A stretch of 64,000 nt of DNA from Streptomyces zagrosensis (GCF_014203645.1 NZ_JACHJL010000002.1:124001-188000); one strand, 5' to 3'. Positions 37,707-46,080 are shown, counted from the first letter of the stretch. Notes: generated from the letters alone by a model not told the origin. Numbers and translations: made by a program.

Positions 37707-38204
37707 TCAAGAGTCGCGAATCTGGCCCTCACGACGCACCACGGGCGGCTCGACGGACCAGGGGAAGTTGATCCACTCGTCCGTACGCTTCCAGACGTAC
37801 TCGCACTTCACCAACGACTGCGACTTCTCGTAAATCACCGCGCTGCGTACCTCGGCGACCGTGCCGAGACAGAAGTCGTGCACGAGCTTGAGCGTCCTCC
37901 CGGTGTCGGCGACATCGTCCGCAATGAGGATCTTCTTGTCAGAGAAGTCAATGACATTGGGGACGGGCGCGAGCATGACCGGCATCTCCAGAGTCGTTCC
38001 GACTCCGGTATAGAACTCGACATTGACCAGATGGATATTCTTGCAGTCCAACGCATAGGCGAGCCCGCCCGCGACGAACACACCGCCGCGCGCGATGGAG
38101 AGGACTATGTCCGGCTCGTATCCATCGTCGGCGATCGTCTGCGCCAACTCGCGAACGGCCCGCCCGAACACGTCGTATGTCAGATTCTCCCGCACCGCAC
38201 TCAT
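37707..38204 (-). CDS. Phosphoribosyltransferase
   Basis: 165 aa from ATG 38204 (MSAVRENLTYDVFGRAVREL). Type I PRTase fold with the PRPP loop ILIADDVADTGRTL and an IARGGVFVAGGLAY loop. It resembles xanthine/hypoxanthine-type or WbuB-like small PRTases in actinobacteria. The exact base is not evident. Upstream of the start on the same strand lies dcd, so nucleotide salvage is a fair context. Confidence 0.8.
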   Translation of the reverse strand: MSAVRENLTYDVFGRAVRELAQTIADDGYEPDIVLSIARGGVFVAGGLAYALDCKNIHLVNVEFYTGVGTTLEMPVMLAPVPNVIDFSDKKILIADDVADTGRTLKLVHDFCLGTVAEVRSAVIYEKSQSLVKCEYVWKRTDEWINFPWSVEPPVVRREGQIRDS

Positions 38205-38300
38205 CTCACTCAGCCCCGCTGACTCTCGTACACCCGCACTCGTACCCGGGGCCGACAGCCCCGCGCCCGGCGCCACACTCTCCCGTGCCCGCAGCCCAGT

Positions 38301-38876
38301 TCAGACCTGCGTACGGTGGAAATTCACAAAAGAACGCGACGCGGTCGGCCCGCGCTGCCCCTGATAGCGCGACCCATACCGCGCGGAGCCATACGGATGC
38401 TCAGTGGGCGAGGTCAGCCGGAACAAACACAGTTGACCAATCTTCATCCCGGGCCACAGCTTTATCGGCAGCGTCGCTACATTCGACAGCTCAAGCGTCA
38501 CATGCCCAGAAAACCCGGGGTCGATGAACCCAGCGGTCGAATGCGTCAGCAGCCCCAGCCGTCCCAGGCTCGACTTCCCCTCCAGCCGCGAGGCCAGATC
38601 ATCAGGCAGGCTCACGACCTCATACGTGGAGGCGAGCACAAATTCACCGGGATGCAGAATGAACGCCTCATCCCCCTGCGGCACCACCTCGCGCGTCAGG
38701 TCGTGCTGTTCGACGGCGGGATCGATGTGGGGGTAACGGTGATTCTCAAACACCCGAAAGTAGCGGTCTAGGCGCACGTCGATGCTCGACGGTTGCACCA
38801 TCTGGTCGTCGTACGGGTCGATCCGCACCCTGCCGGATTCGATCTCGGCTCGGATGTCCTTGTCAGAGAGAAGCAC
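38301..38876 (-). CDS. dcd: dCTP deaminase
   Basis: 191 aa with a GTG start ([12 protein letters not shown]), as in other Streptomyces. Landmarks: [44 protein letters not shown] with the catalytic Glu, and [10 protein letters not shown]. Trimeric enzyme converting dCTP to dUTP for thymidylate synthesis. The frame extends upstream to 39092 but enters the next gene and loses homology. Confidence 0.95.
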   Translation of the reverse strand: MLLSDKDIRAEIESGRVRIDPYDDQMVQPSSIDVRLDRYFRVFENHRYPHIDPAVEQHDLTREVVPQGDEAFILHPGEFVLASTYEVVSLPDDLASRLEGKSSLGRLGLLTHSTAGFIDPGFSGHVTLELSNVATLPIKLWPGMKIGQLCLFRLTSPTEHPYGSARYGSRYQGQRGPTASRSFVNFHRTQV

Positions 38877-38907
38877 GCCACGAGGATACGCGGATAACCA
38901 AACGCCA

Positions 38908-38934
38908 AGAGCCCGACCCAACGGGCCGGGCTCT
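38908..38934 (-). terminator. Hairpin between the Zn-ribbon gene and dcd
   Basis: Arms AGAGCCCG and CGGGCTCT with extra inner pairing (CCC/GGG) form a short stem 14 bases after the small gene's stop. Probable terminator or attenuator upstream of dcd. Confidence 0.5.
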
Positions 38935-38947
38935 CGCCGCACGTGAG

Positions 38948-39112
38948 CTACCGCTTCTCCAGCACCACAGGCACCGCATGCCGCAGCCGGGCACACCGCG
39001 GACAGCGCAACAAGCGTCCGGGCCCAAGGCGATCGGCAGTCAGGTTCTGCATCGGGAACGAAGCGGTGCTGAATACATGCCCTTCGGCACAACGGACGAC
39101 GGTGCGCTCCAT
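38948..39112 (-). CDS. 54-aa zinc-ribbon-like protein
   Basis: Short gene starting [16 protein letters not shown] with GGGAAGGGG 3-5 bases upstream, ending VLEKR before TAG. Cys8 plus the pair CPRC (residues 37 and 40) in [14 protein letters not shown] suggest a small zinc ribbon with His12 as a possible fourth ligand. Too short for most gene callers. No function known. Confidence 0.7.
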   Translation of the reverse strand: MERTVVRCAEGHVFSTASFPMQNLTADRLGPGRLLRCPRCARLRHAVPVVLEKR

Positions 39113-39369
39113 CGGTCCCCTTCCCCAGCTATGTGAACAACAAAAGCCACATTAGGGGATAGTCCGGGCACCCCTCCACGCGGCACCCCGCATCCCACCG
39201 TACGCCCCAACTCCCGCCACCCTCATCCACATCCCACCCCTCTCCCTAACCCCACCTCCAACACCCACGCCCCACACCCCGAACAGCACAAAGACCCCAC
39301 GACCTATGCGTCGGGGGTCTGAGATGAGGTAGAGTATGGGCGACGCGAGGCCATGATCAGCCACGCTGC

Positions 39370-39440
39370 GCGGGTGTAGTTTAATGGTAGAACATGAGCT
39401 TCCCAAGCTCAGAGCGCGAGTTCGATTCTCGTCACCCGCT
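39370..39440 (+). tRNA. tRNA-Gly (anticodon CCC)
   Basis: Full cloverleaf: acceptor GCGGGTG with CACCCGC, a short D arm (GTTTAATGGTAGAAC), anticodon stem TGAGC/GCTCA with loop TTCCCAA (CCC at 39402-39404), T arm CGAG-TTCGATT-CTCG, discriminator T. Its 3' half (from the anticodon loop) is duplicated twice downstream, marking it as an integration target. Confidence 0.95.
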
Positions 39441-39448
39441 CTTTGATG

Positions 39449-39476
39449 AAGGCCCTGGTCGATGACCGGGGCCTTT
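39449..39476 (+). terminator. Terminator after tRNA-Gly
   Basis: AAGGCCCTGGTC / GACCGGGGCCTT stem followed by TTCG. Related hairpins follow both displaced tRNA copies (40513-40539 and 42296-42323), so the terminator was carried with the att segment. Confidence 0.65.
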
Positions 39477-39632
39477 CGCCTGCCCCCAGCAGCACCGGCC
39501 TCGAGCCTCACCCCGCCGTGGACAGCCGGGGAGCGACCGCCCCTTGTCTGCACCCGCAGCATGTGGTCGCGGTCGCCAAGGCCGGGGCCAATAGCCCGAG
39601 CCGACATATGCATACTCCAGTATGCTTAGCTC

Positions 39633-39881
39633 ATGTCCTCAACGACTCGCATCACCGTCACGCTCCCCAGCGACCAGGTGGCAGAGCTCCGCAAGCTCAC
39701 GGACAACGTCTCCGGCTACGTGGCGGAAGCGGTAGCCCGCCAAATCCGGCATCAGCTTCTGGGCGACGACCTGCGCCGGCACGAGGAGGAACACGGCCCG
39801 TTCAGCGATGAGGAGCTCGCCGAGGCCCGCTCGAAGATCTTCGGCGGCGATGGCTCCGCTAAGAGCGCGGATGCCGCGTGA
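39633..39881 (+). CDS. Ribbon-helix-helix antitoxin (CopG-like)
   Basis: 82 aa. N-terminal RHH: TRITVTLPSDQVAELRKLTD followed by SGYVAEAVARQIR. An acidic C-terminal tail (RRHEEEHGPFSDEELAEARSK) is likely the toxin-binding part. Its stop overlaps the PIN gene start by four bases (GTGA). Antitoxin of a VapBC-type pair, also expected to repress its own promoter. Confidence 0.85.
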   Translation: MSSTTRITVTLPSDQVAELRKLTDNVSGYVAEAVARQIRHQLLGDDLRRHEEEHGPFSDEELAEARSKIFGGDGSAKSADAA

Positions 39882-40279
39882 GTGAGCGCATCGAGAGTGT
39901 CGTCCTGGACTCGGAGGGGCTCTCCGCCTGGATCGCGCAGGACCGCAAGCTTCTCGCGATGCTTCAGGTCTTCCACGACATGGGAGCCGACCTGGTGATC
40001 GGGGCCAACACCATCGTGGAAGTCAGCCACTCCCGTACCAACATGCCTCGCCTGAACTGGGCTCTGTCCCGTGTCAAGGTGGAGCCGGTCACCGAACATG
40101 CGGCGAAAGCGGCAGCGGAACTGCTCAAGGGCGCCGGGCTGCACGGGCACAAGTACGCCATCGATGCCACTGTCGCCGAGGTCGCCCTACGTCAGCCGAA
40201 ACCCGTCGCCCTCCTGACCTCCGACGGCGACGACATGACCAAGCTCTGTGGCAACCAGGTCCGCATCATCCCCCTTTGA
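39878..40279 (+). CDS. PIN-domain toxin (VapC-like RNase)
   Basis: 133 aa. PIN fold with acidic residues in VVLDSEGLSAW (first Asp), ANTIVEVSH (Glu), AIDATVAEVA (Asp) and LLTSDGDDM (Asp): the Mg-dependent RNase site. Partner of the upstream RHH protein. A decayed relative lies at 56610-56793. Sits between the tRNA-Gly and the first displaced tRNA copy. Confidence 0.87.
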   Translation: MSERIESVVLDSEGLSAWIAQDRKLLAMLQVFHDMGADLVIGANTIVEVSHSRTNMPRLNWALSRVKVEPVTEHAAKAAAELLKGAGLHGHKYAIDATVAEVALRQPKPVALLTSDGDDMTKLCGNQVRIIPL

Positions 40280-40337
40280 CCCGTCGGCCCATCCGGAGCA
40301 CTCGCCTTGGCTGGCCCCGTTGCGCTTTCGGCCCTCG

Positions 40338-40556
40338 TGCCCCCTCCGTGCCCAGCAGAGCGGACAACTGCGGTCAGGTACGGCTTCCACAGACCGCGAC
40401 CATCCATCCCGACCAACACAAAAGCGCAGTTCAGGGCCCCTCCTGCGGCCCAAGAACCGCTGACTCCCAAGCTCAGAGCGTGAGTTCGATTCTCGTCACC
40501 TGCTCCACCACGAAGGCCCAGGTCATCGACCCGGGCCTTGTTTGTTGCCTGGACCA
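40338..40556 (+). repeat. Element-end repeat B containing displaced tRNA-Gly 3' half
   Basis: Imperfect direct repeat of 42120-42336. It begins GTGCCCCCTCCGTGCCC; 127 bases on is a copy of the tRNA-Gly 3' half (TCCCAAGCTCAGAGCG...GATTCTCGTCACC, 40465-40500, one mismatch to the tRNA), then a GGCCC/GGGCC hairpin and TTGTTTGTTG. It looks like the right end of an integrated element plus attR. There is no 5' half, so it is not a functional tRNA. Confidence 0.82.
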
Positions 40557-40558
40557 CT

Positions 40559-40902
40559 TCAGGCGTCGCGCACCGGATCCGCACCAGGAGGCTTGTCCTT
40601 GGCCTTCGCACGGGCGGCGCGCAGGAGGTCGTCCACGCCGCCGGCTGGCTCCTGTTGCCGCTCAAGGACGGATCGCTGGTGGATCATCGCGTCCTTGAGG
40701 GTGGCCCCGGTTTGGGTGGCAGACCCTTCGAGCCCTTCTCCACCCACCAGTTCAGGTGACGTCGAAGGTTACTGCGGAGAAAGGTGGATAGGAGCAACGC
40801 CTGCTTGACCGCATCAGATTCGGCCGCCAGATCTCGGCAAGACACCAGGGCCACCTCGGGCATTTCTAGGCGGCTCTCAGGAAGCAGGAACGGTCGACAC
40901 AT
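40559..40902 (-). pseudogene. Frameshifted gene of unknown family inside cassette 2
   Basis: One frame reads CRPFLLPESRLEMPEVALVS...LLLSTFLRSNLRRHLNWWVEK from 40902. Another continues GLEGSATQTGATLKDAM and then QQEPAGGVDDLLRAARAKAK to a stop at 40559. The join near 40735 makes a coherent ~110-residue helical protein, so a one- or two-base indel is likely. I do not recognise the family. Its place just inside the element end suggests it belongs to the mobile element. Confidence 0.5.
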
Positions 40903-41035
40903 AAGGAGTGTTCGTGTTGCCGGAGTTCTGAGGCGGACTATTCGGCGACGGGGGCAACGGGCCGGTGTCCTGCTCGCAGGAGTGATGTCTGCGGTCCGAG
41001 CGGCTCATCGTCGGCTCGCCCTGGATAATCGATGC

Positions 41036-41383
41036 ATGGCATCACAGCCTCGTCTCTCCGACCTCCGTCGTGCCAAGTTCGTCCGGCGCCTGCCCGCAAC
41101 GCTCTCCGAGCTTGCCGGTCCCAAGCACGGCCCGGTACACCTGCCGCTCCACCTTGCCTGGTCGGGGTTGACCACGTTCGACCTCGACCGGCCCCGGCTA
41201 CGGATGAGCTACTACCGGATCGTGCTGGCCGAGGGCCGGCACGACGACTTGGTTCAGTACCTCGACCAGGACCTTCTGGTCGGCCTGTGGCCCACACTGC
41301 GCACACTGATCAGCCCTGACCTCCGCGAGGTCTGGGAGAACGCCTTCGGCGAGCTGGCCGCCAGCGCCCGGGCCGCTGCGTGA
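41036..41383 (+). CDS. Putative antitoxin partner of the nucleotidyltransferase
   Basis: 115 aa, MASQPRLSDLRRAKFVRRLP. No clear HTH. A basic N-terminus precedes a compact domain (LHLAWSGLTTFDLDRPRLRM, YYRIVLAEGRHDDLVQYLDQ). Its stop overlaps the next start (GTGA), the usual arrangement of antitoxin then toxin. It differs from the classical AbiEi winged-helix antitoxin. Role inferred from position. Confidence 0.65.
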   Translation: MASQPRLSDLRRAKFVRRLPATLSELAGPKHGPVHLPLHLAWSGLTTFDLDRPRLRMSYYRIVLAEGRHDDLVQYLDQDLLVGLWPTLRTLISPDLREVWENAFGELAASARAAA

Positions 41384-42051
41384 ACCTCACGGACCTGCAC
41401 CGCCGCTTGCTTGCAGACGTCCTTGCCGTAGGTGGCACCTACCCCCTCGCGCTCACTGGCGGCTACGCCGTCCAGGCGCACGGCCTGGTCGACCGGCTCA
41501 GCCAGGACCTCGATGTCGCGACGGAGAACCCGGATCCCATGGAAGACATCGCGGCTGTGGTGCGCACCGGACTGGAGCGGCGCGGATGGCACGTGGAAGC
41601 CCTGGAGACAGACCCGCTGTCCGCACGTCTGATCGTCACCGACCCCACCAGCCATGAAGAGTGCGAGGTCGACATCCTCAAGGAAGCACTCTGGCGGCCA
41701 CCCGTACACACCGAACACGGCCTGGTGCTGTCGCTTGAAGATGTCGTCGGGACCAAGGTCCGCGCCCTGGCCGACCGCGGACTCGCCAGGGACCTGATCG
41801 ACGTGCGGGCCGCCACGGGCCGTTGGAACCCCGTCGAACTCGAAGAGCTCGGCCGGCGCCATGCCCGGGACTCCTTCGATCTCAGCGAGCTCCAAGCTCG
41901 GCTGGGCGGAGCCGACTGGATCGACGACACGGAATTCGCCGCGTACGGACTCGGCGAGGAAGCGATCGCCGGGCTGCGTCAGTGGGCACAGGCCTGGGCC
42001 GACGACATCGGGGAACGACTTCACGAGCTCGAGTCCCCGCACGAGGATTGA
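41380..42051 (+). CDS. AbiEii/AbiGii-type nucleotidyltransferase toxin (MenT-like)
   Basis: 223 aa. Nucleotidyltransferase core LALTGGYAVQAHGLVDRLSQ then DLDVATE: the GG...DxD pattern with metal-binding aspartates. Later ECEVDILKE gives the third carboxylate. The helical C-terminus contains SLEDVVGTKVRAL, typical of the AbiEii/MenT group, whose known members add nucleotides to tRNA acceptor ends and stop growth, in some cases aborting phage infection. Second TA pair of the tRNA-Gly scar. Confidence 0.82.
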   Translation: MNLTDLHRRLLADVLAVGGTYPLALTGGYAVQAHGLVDRLSQDLDVATENPDPMEDIAAVVRTGLERRGWHVEALETDPLSARLIVTDPTSHEECEVDILKEALWRPPVHTEHGLVLSLEDVVGTKVRALADRGLARDLIDVRAATGRWNPVELEELGRRHARDSFDLSELQARLGGADWIDDTEFAAYGLGEEAIAGLRQWAQAWADDIGERLHELESPHED

Positions 42052-42119
42052 TGGCCCGACGATGCCGGCTGCGTGACAGATTGCGGTTCGCGAGAGGGAC
42101 TGATCGCCCCTCGGTCGCC

Positions 42120-42336
42120 GTGCCCCATCCGTGCCCTTCGGAGTGGACAGCCGCGGTCAAGTACGGCTCCCAGAGACCTCGCCGACCTCACCCGGACCGG
42201 ACAAACATGCAGGTCAGGGCGATTGCACCAGTCCAAGCCCCGCTAGTTCCCAAGCTCAGAGCGCGAGTTCGATTCTCGTCACCCGATCCATGATGAACCC
42301 CCAGGTCAGCGGCCTGGGTTGTTCATTGTCTAGACC
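42120..42336 (+). repeat. Element-end repeat C containing displaced tRNA-Gly 3' half
   Basis: Homologous to 40338-40556: GTGCCCCATCCGTGCCC, then 128 bases later the tRNA 3' half (42248-42284, identical to the tRNA through CACCCG), an AACCCCCAGGTC/GGCCTGGGTT hairpin and TTGTTCATTG. Near-equal spacing to copy B shows a shared origin. Probable outer attachment site. Confidence 0.82.
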
Positions 42337-43338
42337 TCTCCGTGCCCCTCACGCCACTTGCGCACCACTTGAGGCACCGAAATGCCCCCCGTTATGAATT
42401 GGGCTGACGCCTGATGTCACTGCGTACCCGCCGTGCTGTGATGGGCAAGCGCAGTTTCTTGATCGGTTCCGGCAGACGCAACTGCCCGGGCGTCCCCGCC
42501 TATTCGTACGTGTTCCGACGCCGCTCGCGGTGACGTCGGTCGCCTTGGCCCGAACCGTTCACGTCGCCCAGGGACAGCAGCGTGGCCGCATTGTTCCACA
42601 ATCCGAGGTGATCGCGGTGGACGGCGAGCACTCCGTTCTTCACTACCGTCCGCACGGACGGTCCGCTGAAGTACGTCGTTGTCACGAAGACGCCGAGCGG
42701 TTGGAAGCCAGGTCGTGGGGCGGGGGGTACTCGGTCTTCACACCGCTGGGCGCGAGGCGGGGCCGGCGACGTGGATCTAATCGCAGCCAGCCGCTCGGTG
42801 AGCGTGGAGCACTTCGCCCCCGTCCTGCAAGCCAACTGATGTTCTTAGGAGGAGCAACGCGTGTCCGTCCGCCCATGCGACTGTGCAGGCGAGGCTTGCC
42901 CCGGCCGCGGACGGTGGGCCCCGAAGCACTCCCTCGGAGGAGGGAACGCGCGCCGAGGACGACCGTGGCGAGATGGCTCATCCGCGCTTCAACGCCATGG
43001 GGGAACGACGTGCTTGGCCACGGTGGAGGGCACCGGTGTCAGCTCCGGGAGGGGGGCTCAGCGCCGGCACACAGCAGCGGGTCACCACCTCGGTGACGGA
43101 CAGATCGAGGTAGGTGGCTGCCGACTCTTCTTGTACGAATGGGATGTCGGTGGCGGGGCCGCCACAGCCGTCGTTCTCGCGGCAAGCCGATGGTGCAGCG
43201 CAGCGCGGTGTCGAGGGTGCCCACGCTGAGGGGCCCGTGAGGTCAGCGCGCCCTCGGTGATGTCCGCGGTGACCGCGTCCACTGCGGAGAGCTGCTATCC
43301 GTGCTTCCCGCGCCAGCTTCGTATCTTGGCCGGCTTAG
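42337..43338. other. Decayed region between the tRNA-Gly scar and vanX
   Basis: About 1 kb without an intact gene. Minus-strand fragments include an endonuclease-like relic (42500-42700) and a short protein-like stretch near 43150 (GGPATDIPFVQEESAATYLD, followed by LSVTEVVTR) broken by frameshifts. Long plus frames are Arg/Gly-rich shadows. Confidence 0.45.
42500..42700 (-). pseudogene. Restriction-endonuclease-like relic
   Basis: The last ~65 codons of a minus frame read PLGVFVTTTYFSGPSVRTVV, then GVLAVHRDHLGLWNNAATLL and ends with RRHRERRRNTYE. The xVFVTTxxFS...V..L...L pattern resembles the C-terminus of Mrr-like restriction endonuclease domains. Upstream codons lose protein character, so the N-terminus is gone. 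Confidence 0.35.
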
Positions 43339-43947
43339 CTATGTGATGGGAAAGTCGAAATAGGTGTCTGGATAAGGTTCGGCTTTCAGTGTGTAATGCC
43401 ACCACTCGCAAGCGTAAGAGCTGAAACCGCAGGCATCCATGATGGAGCACAGATGTTGACGGTTTGCCGCTTCTGCTTGCGTGATCCCTGTTGCTCCATG
43501 GTGTGAGATCGAATCCATCAGGTCATGGCCACCGCCCATGGGAGCTAGTTCACCCGTAGCCAGGTGGTACAGCGTCAGGTCAACGGTGCTGCCGCGGCTG
43601 TGGCCCGACTTGGCGGCCACGTATCCCAGGTCGAACATCTCGGCTCTGTCGATGTTCGGGTAGTGCCGCAGCTTCGTCCGGCCGTCCTCTGGCTGTTGTG
43701 ACCAGCGCAGAAAGCAGTCTACGGCGCGTTGAGGGCGGTAACCGTCCCAAATAAGCAGGCCGAAGCCGAGAGGTTCGGCCTTTTCTTGTGCTCTTTCCAG
43801 AGCTGCGCACAGAGCCCTCGTGCCGACGATTCGATTCGCCAGGTACCCGTCCACCGGTTTGCCGGTGAAGTTGTCCCAGGTGGCGTACTTGGCGTCCCAA
43901 CGTATTCCGGGTACAAGCTCGTCCACGTAGACGAATTTGTCTTTCAT
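43339..43947 (-). CDS. vanX: D-Ala-D-Ala dipeptidase VanX
   Basis: 202 aa. Zinc dipeptidase that destroys D-Ala-D-Ala so only D-Ala-D-Lac reaches the cell wall. The key residues fall at the same numbers as in enterococcal VanX: Arg71 (WDGYRP), His116 and Asp123 (SGHSRGSTVDLT), Glu181 and His184 (CEWWHY). Start at 43947 overlaps the vanA stop (ATGA). The codon use is less G/C-biased than the surroundings, suggesting transfer. Confidence 0.96.
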   Translation of the reverse strand: MKDKFVYVDELVPGIRWDAKYATWDNFTGKPVDGYLANRIVGTRALCAALERAQEKAEPLGFGLLIWDGYRPQRAVDCFLRWSQQPEDGRTKLRHYPNIDRAEMFDLGYVAAKSGHSRGSTVDLTLYHLATGELAPMGGGHDLMDSISHHGATGITQAEAANRQHLCSIMDACGFSSYACEWWHYTLKAEPYPDTYFDFPIT

Positions 43948-44984
43948 TGGCTTTTCCCCGTCAATGCCAAAGAAACCATCCGGTCGATCACTTCGGAGAA
44001 CGGCACGTCTGCGGCTGCCATCATCCTCGGATACCGGCTGTACGAGGTCATGCCAGGCAGCGTGTTGACCTCGTTGAGGACTACCTCTCCATCGTCCTTG
44101 AGGAACATGTCCACTCGCGAAAGACCCCTGCACCCCAATGCGCGGTATACGGCCTTTGCTGTCTCCTGGACGTGTGATCGCGACGCTGCCGGGATGTCGG
44201 CGGGAACGATGACCGTTGAGTTGTCGGAGCCGCTTTCCGGGTTACTCTCCTGATGGATTTTGAAGAAGCCGTGCGAGAGAGCGATCTGATCCACCTCGCC
44301 CACTGCCAGGTCTGGATCGTTTCCCAAGATGGCGCAACCGATCTCACTGCCGACGACAGCCTCTTCAATCAGCACCTTCGAGTCATACTGTCGCGCAGTG
44401 TCCACCGCGCTCAGCAGTTCCTCTTTCCGGGATACCTTGCTGACGCCGAACGATGAGCCCGAACGGGCCGGCTTCACGAAGACGGGATAGGTGAGCCGGT
44501 CGGGATCGATGTTCTCGTCCGTCATGACGGTCCAGAACTCCGGCGTGGCGATTCCCGCATTTCTGGCGATGATGTAGGCAAGGGATTTGTCCATACACAG
44601 CGCAGAGCTTTGGATATCGCAGCCGACGTAGGGGATGCTGGAGAGCTCCAGCAGGCCCTGAATGGCGCCGTCCTCGCCGAGTGTGCCGTGCAGAACGGGC
44701 AACACGATGTCCAAACTGATCGTTTCGTACCGTCCCTTCTCCAGTACGAGCAACCCGCGGACGCTCCTGTCCGGTGACAGCACAGCCGGCCGGCAGCTGC
44801 CGTTCTCCCAGTCCGCGTCAGGCCCGTCACAGAGCCTCCAAGCACCGCTCTTCGTGATGCCGATATAGAACGGTTCGTACTTCTCCATGTCGAGATTTCG
44901 CGCGACCTGTTGCGCAGACTTGACGGAGACGGGGTGTTCTTCGGAGCAACCTCCGAAGATGATTCCGACCTTCAACCTAGCCAT
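43944..44984 (-). CDS. vanA: D-alanine--D-lactate ligase VanA
   Basis: 346 aa ATP-grasp ligase. GIIFGGCSEEHPVS opens the N-terminal domain; VKPARSGSSFGVS and LNEVNTLPGMT frame the ATP/Mg site. In the omega loop, FKIHQE places His at position 244, the same number as the His that sets D-lactate preference in enterococcal VanA, whereas D-Ala-D-Ala ligases have Tyr-Lys. It overlaps vanH by 8 bases and vanX by 4. Confidence 0.96.
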   Translation of the reverse strand: MARLKVGIIFGGCSEEHPVSVKSAQQVARNLDMEKYEPFYIGITKSGAWRLCDGPDADWENGSCRPAVLSPDRSVRGLLVLEKGRYETISLDIVLPVLHGTLGEDGAIQGLLELSSIPYVGCDIQSSALCMDKSLAYIIARNAGIATPEFWTVMTDENIDPDRLTYPVFVKPARSGSSFGVSKVSRKEELLSAVDTARQYDSKVLIEEAVVGSEIGCAILGNDPDLAVGEVDQIALSHGFFKIHQESNPESGSDNSTVIVPADIPAASRSHVQETAKAVYRALGCRGLSRVDMFLKDDGEVVLNEVNTLPGMTSYSRYPRMMAAADVPFSEVIDRMVSLALTGKSQ

Positions 44985-46017
44985 GCTGGTTCCTGCTTTC
45001 GAATGTGAGACAGTTGGAGATGGAGTTTTCGACCATGTCGCTCAGGGCGTGGTCGGTGTAATAGGCGGTGTGCGGACTGATGAGCACGTTCGGCAGATTC
45101 TGTAGCCGCACCAATGCCTTGTTTTCGATGGGCTTGTTTCTGTAGTCGGCGTAGAATATTCCTTCCTCTCCCTCAAGAACATCCAGCGCCGCACCGCCCA
45201 ACCTCCCGCTTTCCAATGCCGGAACAAGGGCCTCGGTGTCGATTAGCGGGCCGCGTCCGGTATTGATGATGTACGCGCCGTGCTTCAGCTGCTCGATGCG
45301 TCGGTGATTGAGGAGATGGTGCGTATCCGCGGCAAGCGGTGTATGGAGCGTGACGATGTCGCTCAGCTGCAACAAATCATCGAGCGGAACGTAATCGGCG
45401 GCGATTTCGGGATGGTTGTCATGGGCCAGTATGTGACAGCCGAAACCCCGCAACCTGTCCACGACTGCTGCACCGATGCGTCCCGTTCCGATGACACCAA
45501 TGGTCAGGTCGCGTAGTTCTTTCCCACGCACATCGCTCAACCTGTAATCGTGCATGGCTGCGCGGCAGACGGTGGTTTTTGCGTTCCGTACCGCCATCAG
45601 CATGAGCATCAACGTGTAGTCGGCCACACTGTCGGGCGAATAGGCGCTGTTCTCGACGGTGATACCGACGCTTTTCGCGTACTCCACATCGATATGGTTG
45701 TAGCCGATGCTCCTTGTGGAGATATACGTGACGCCGGCTTGACCGAGGGCAAGAAGAGTGGAGTTTGCTATCCGGGTTTTATGGCTTACGGTGATGCATC
45801 GGTTTCCGAAAGCCAGTTCAACGTTGGCTTCGGATACCGCCTCCTCCGTAATAGTCGGTAGCACCCCGAAACGGGGTGCCAGCTCCCGAAACAAAGTGGC
45901 CTCGCCCTGCCCGCATCCATAAATGGTGATTCCCGTTGCCGGGGCTGCCGAGACGGTTGAGGTGACCGGCGATCGGGTGCGGCGGGCCGCCGTTCGAGCT
46001 GGTTCGCTGTAGGTCAT
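44977..46017 (-). CDS. vanH: D-lactate dehydrogenase VanH with leader-derived N-terminus
   Basis: 346 aa. D-2-hydroxyacid dehydrogenase reducing pyruvate to D-lactate. It shows STRSIGYNHID, NAD site GVIGTGRIG, NTGRGPLIDTEAL with the catalytic Arg nearby, GEEGIFY (Glu) and SPHTAYYT (His). The enzyme homology begins near residue 29 (GITIYGCGQ). The first ~28 residues, MTYSEPARTAARRTRSPV and on, are an extra segment whose opening is repeated as short ORFs before vanK and murF. Start ATG 46017 follows the shared 66-bp promoter module. Confidence 0.95.
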   Translation of the reverse strand: MTYSEPARTAARRTRSPVTSTVSAAPATGITIYGCGQGEATLFRELAPRFGVLPTITEEAVSEANVELAFGNRCITVSHKTRIANSTLLALGQAGVTYISTRSIGYNHIDVEYAKSVGITVENSAYSPDSVADYTLMLMLMAVRNAKTTVCRAAMHDYRLSDVRGKELRDLTIGVIGTGRIGAAVVDRLRGFGCHILAHDNHPEIAADYVPLDDLLQLSDIVTLHTPLAADTHHLLNHRRIEQLKHGAYIINTGRGPLIDTEALVPALESGRLGGAALDVLEGEEGIFYADYRNKPIENKALVRLQNLPNVLISPHTAYYTDHALSDMVENSISNCLTFESRNQHG

Positions 46018-46080
46018 ACCTCTAGTCAAGGCAGCATGGTGTTGCCGGCACGTATGTAGTTTTCGATACGCCGACGATAT
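46015..46080 (-). promoter_or_regulatory. 66-bp VanR-type promoter module of vanHAX
   Basis: Reads from ATATCGTCGGCGTATCGAAA to the vanH ATG in exactly 66 bases. Two TATCG half-sites lie 11 bases apart, the spacing used by OmpR-family regulators. A conserved CATACG and TTGACT follow. The same module precedes murF, vanK and vanY. Confidence 0.8.

Noticed and set aside
40465..42290. Two additional tRNA-Gly genes
   Set aside because: Only the 3' half from the anticodon loop is present at each place; the 5' acceptor strand and D arm are missing.
42530..43229. Plus-strand frames of 120-190 aa between the tRNA scar and vanX
   Set aside because: Arg/Gly/His-rich with no motif or ribosome-binding site; the better coding hints, though decayed, are on the minus strand.
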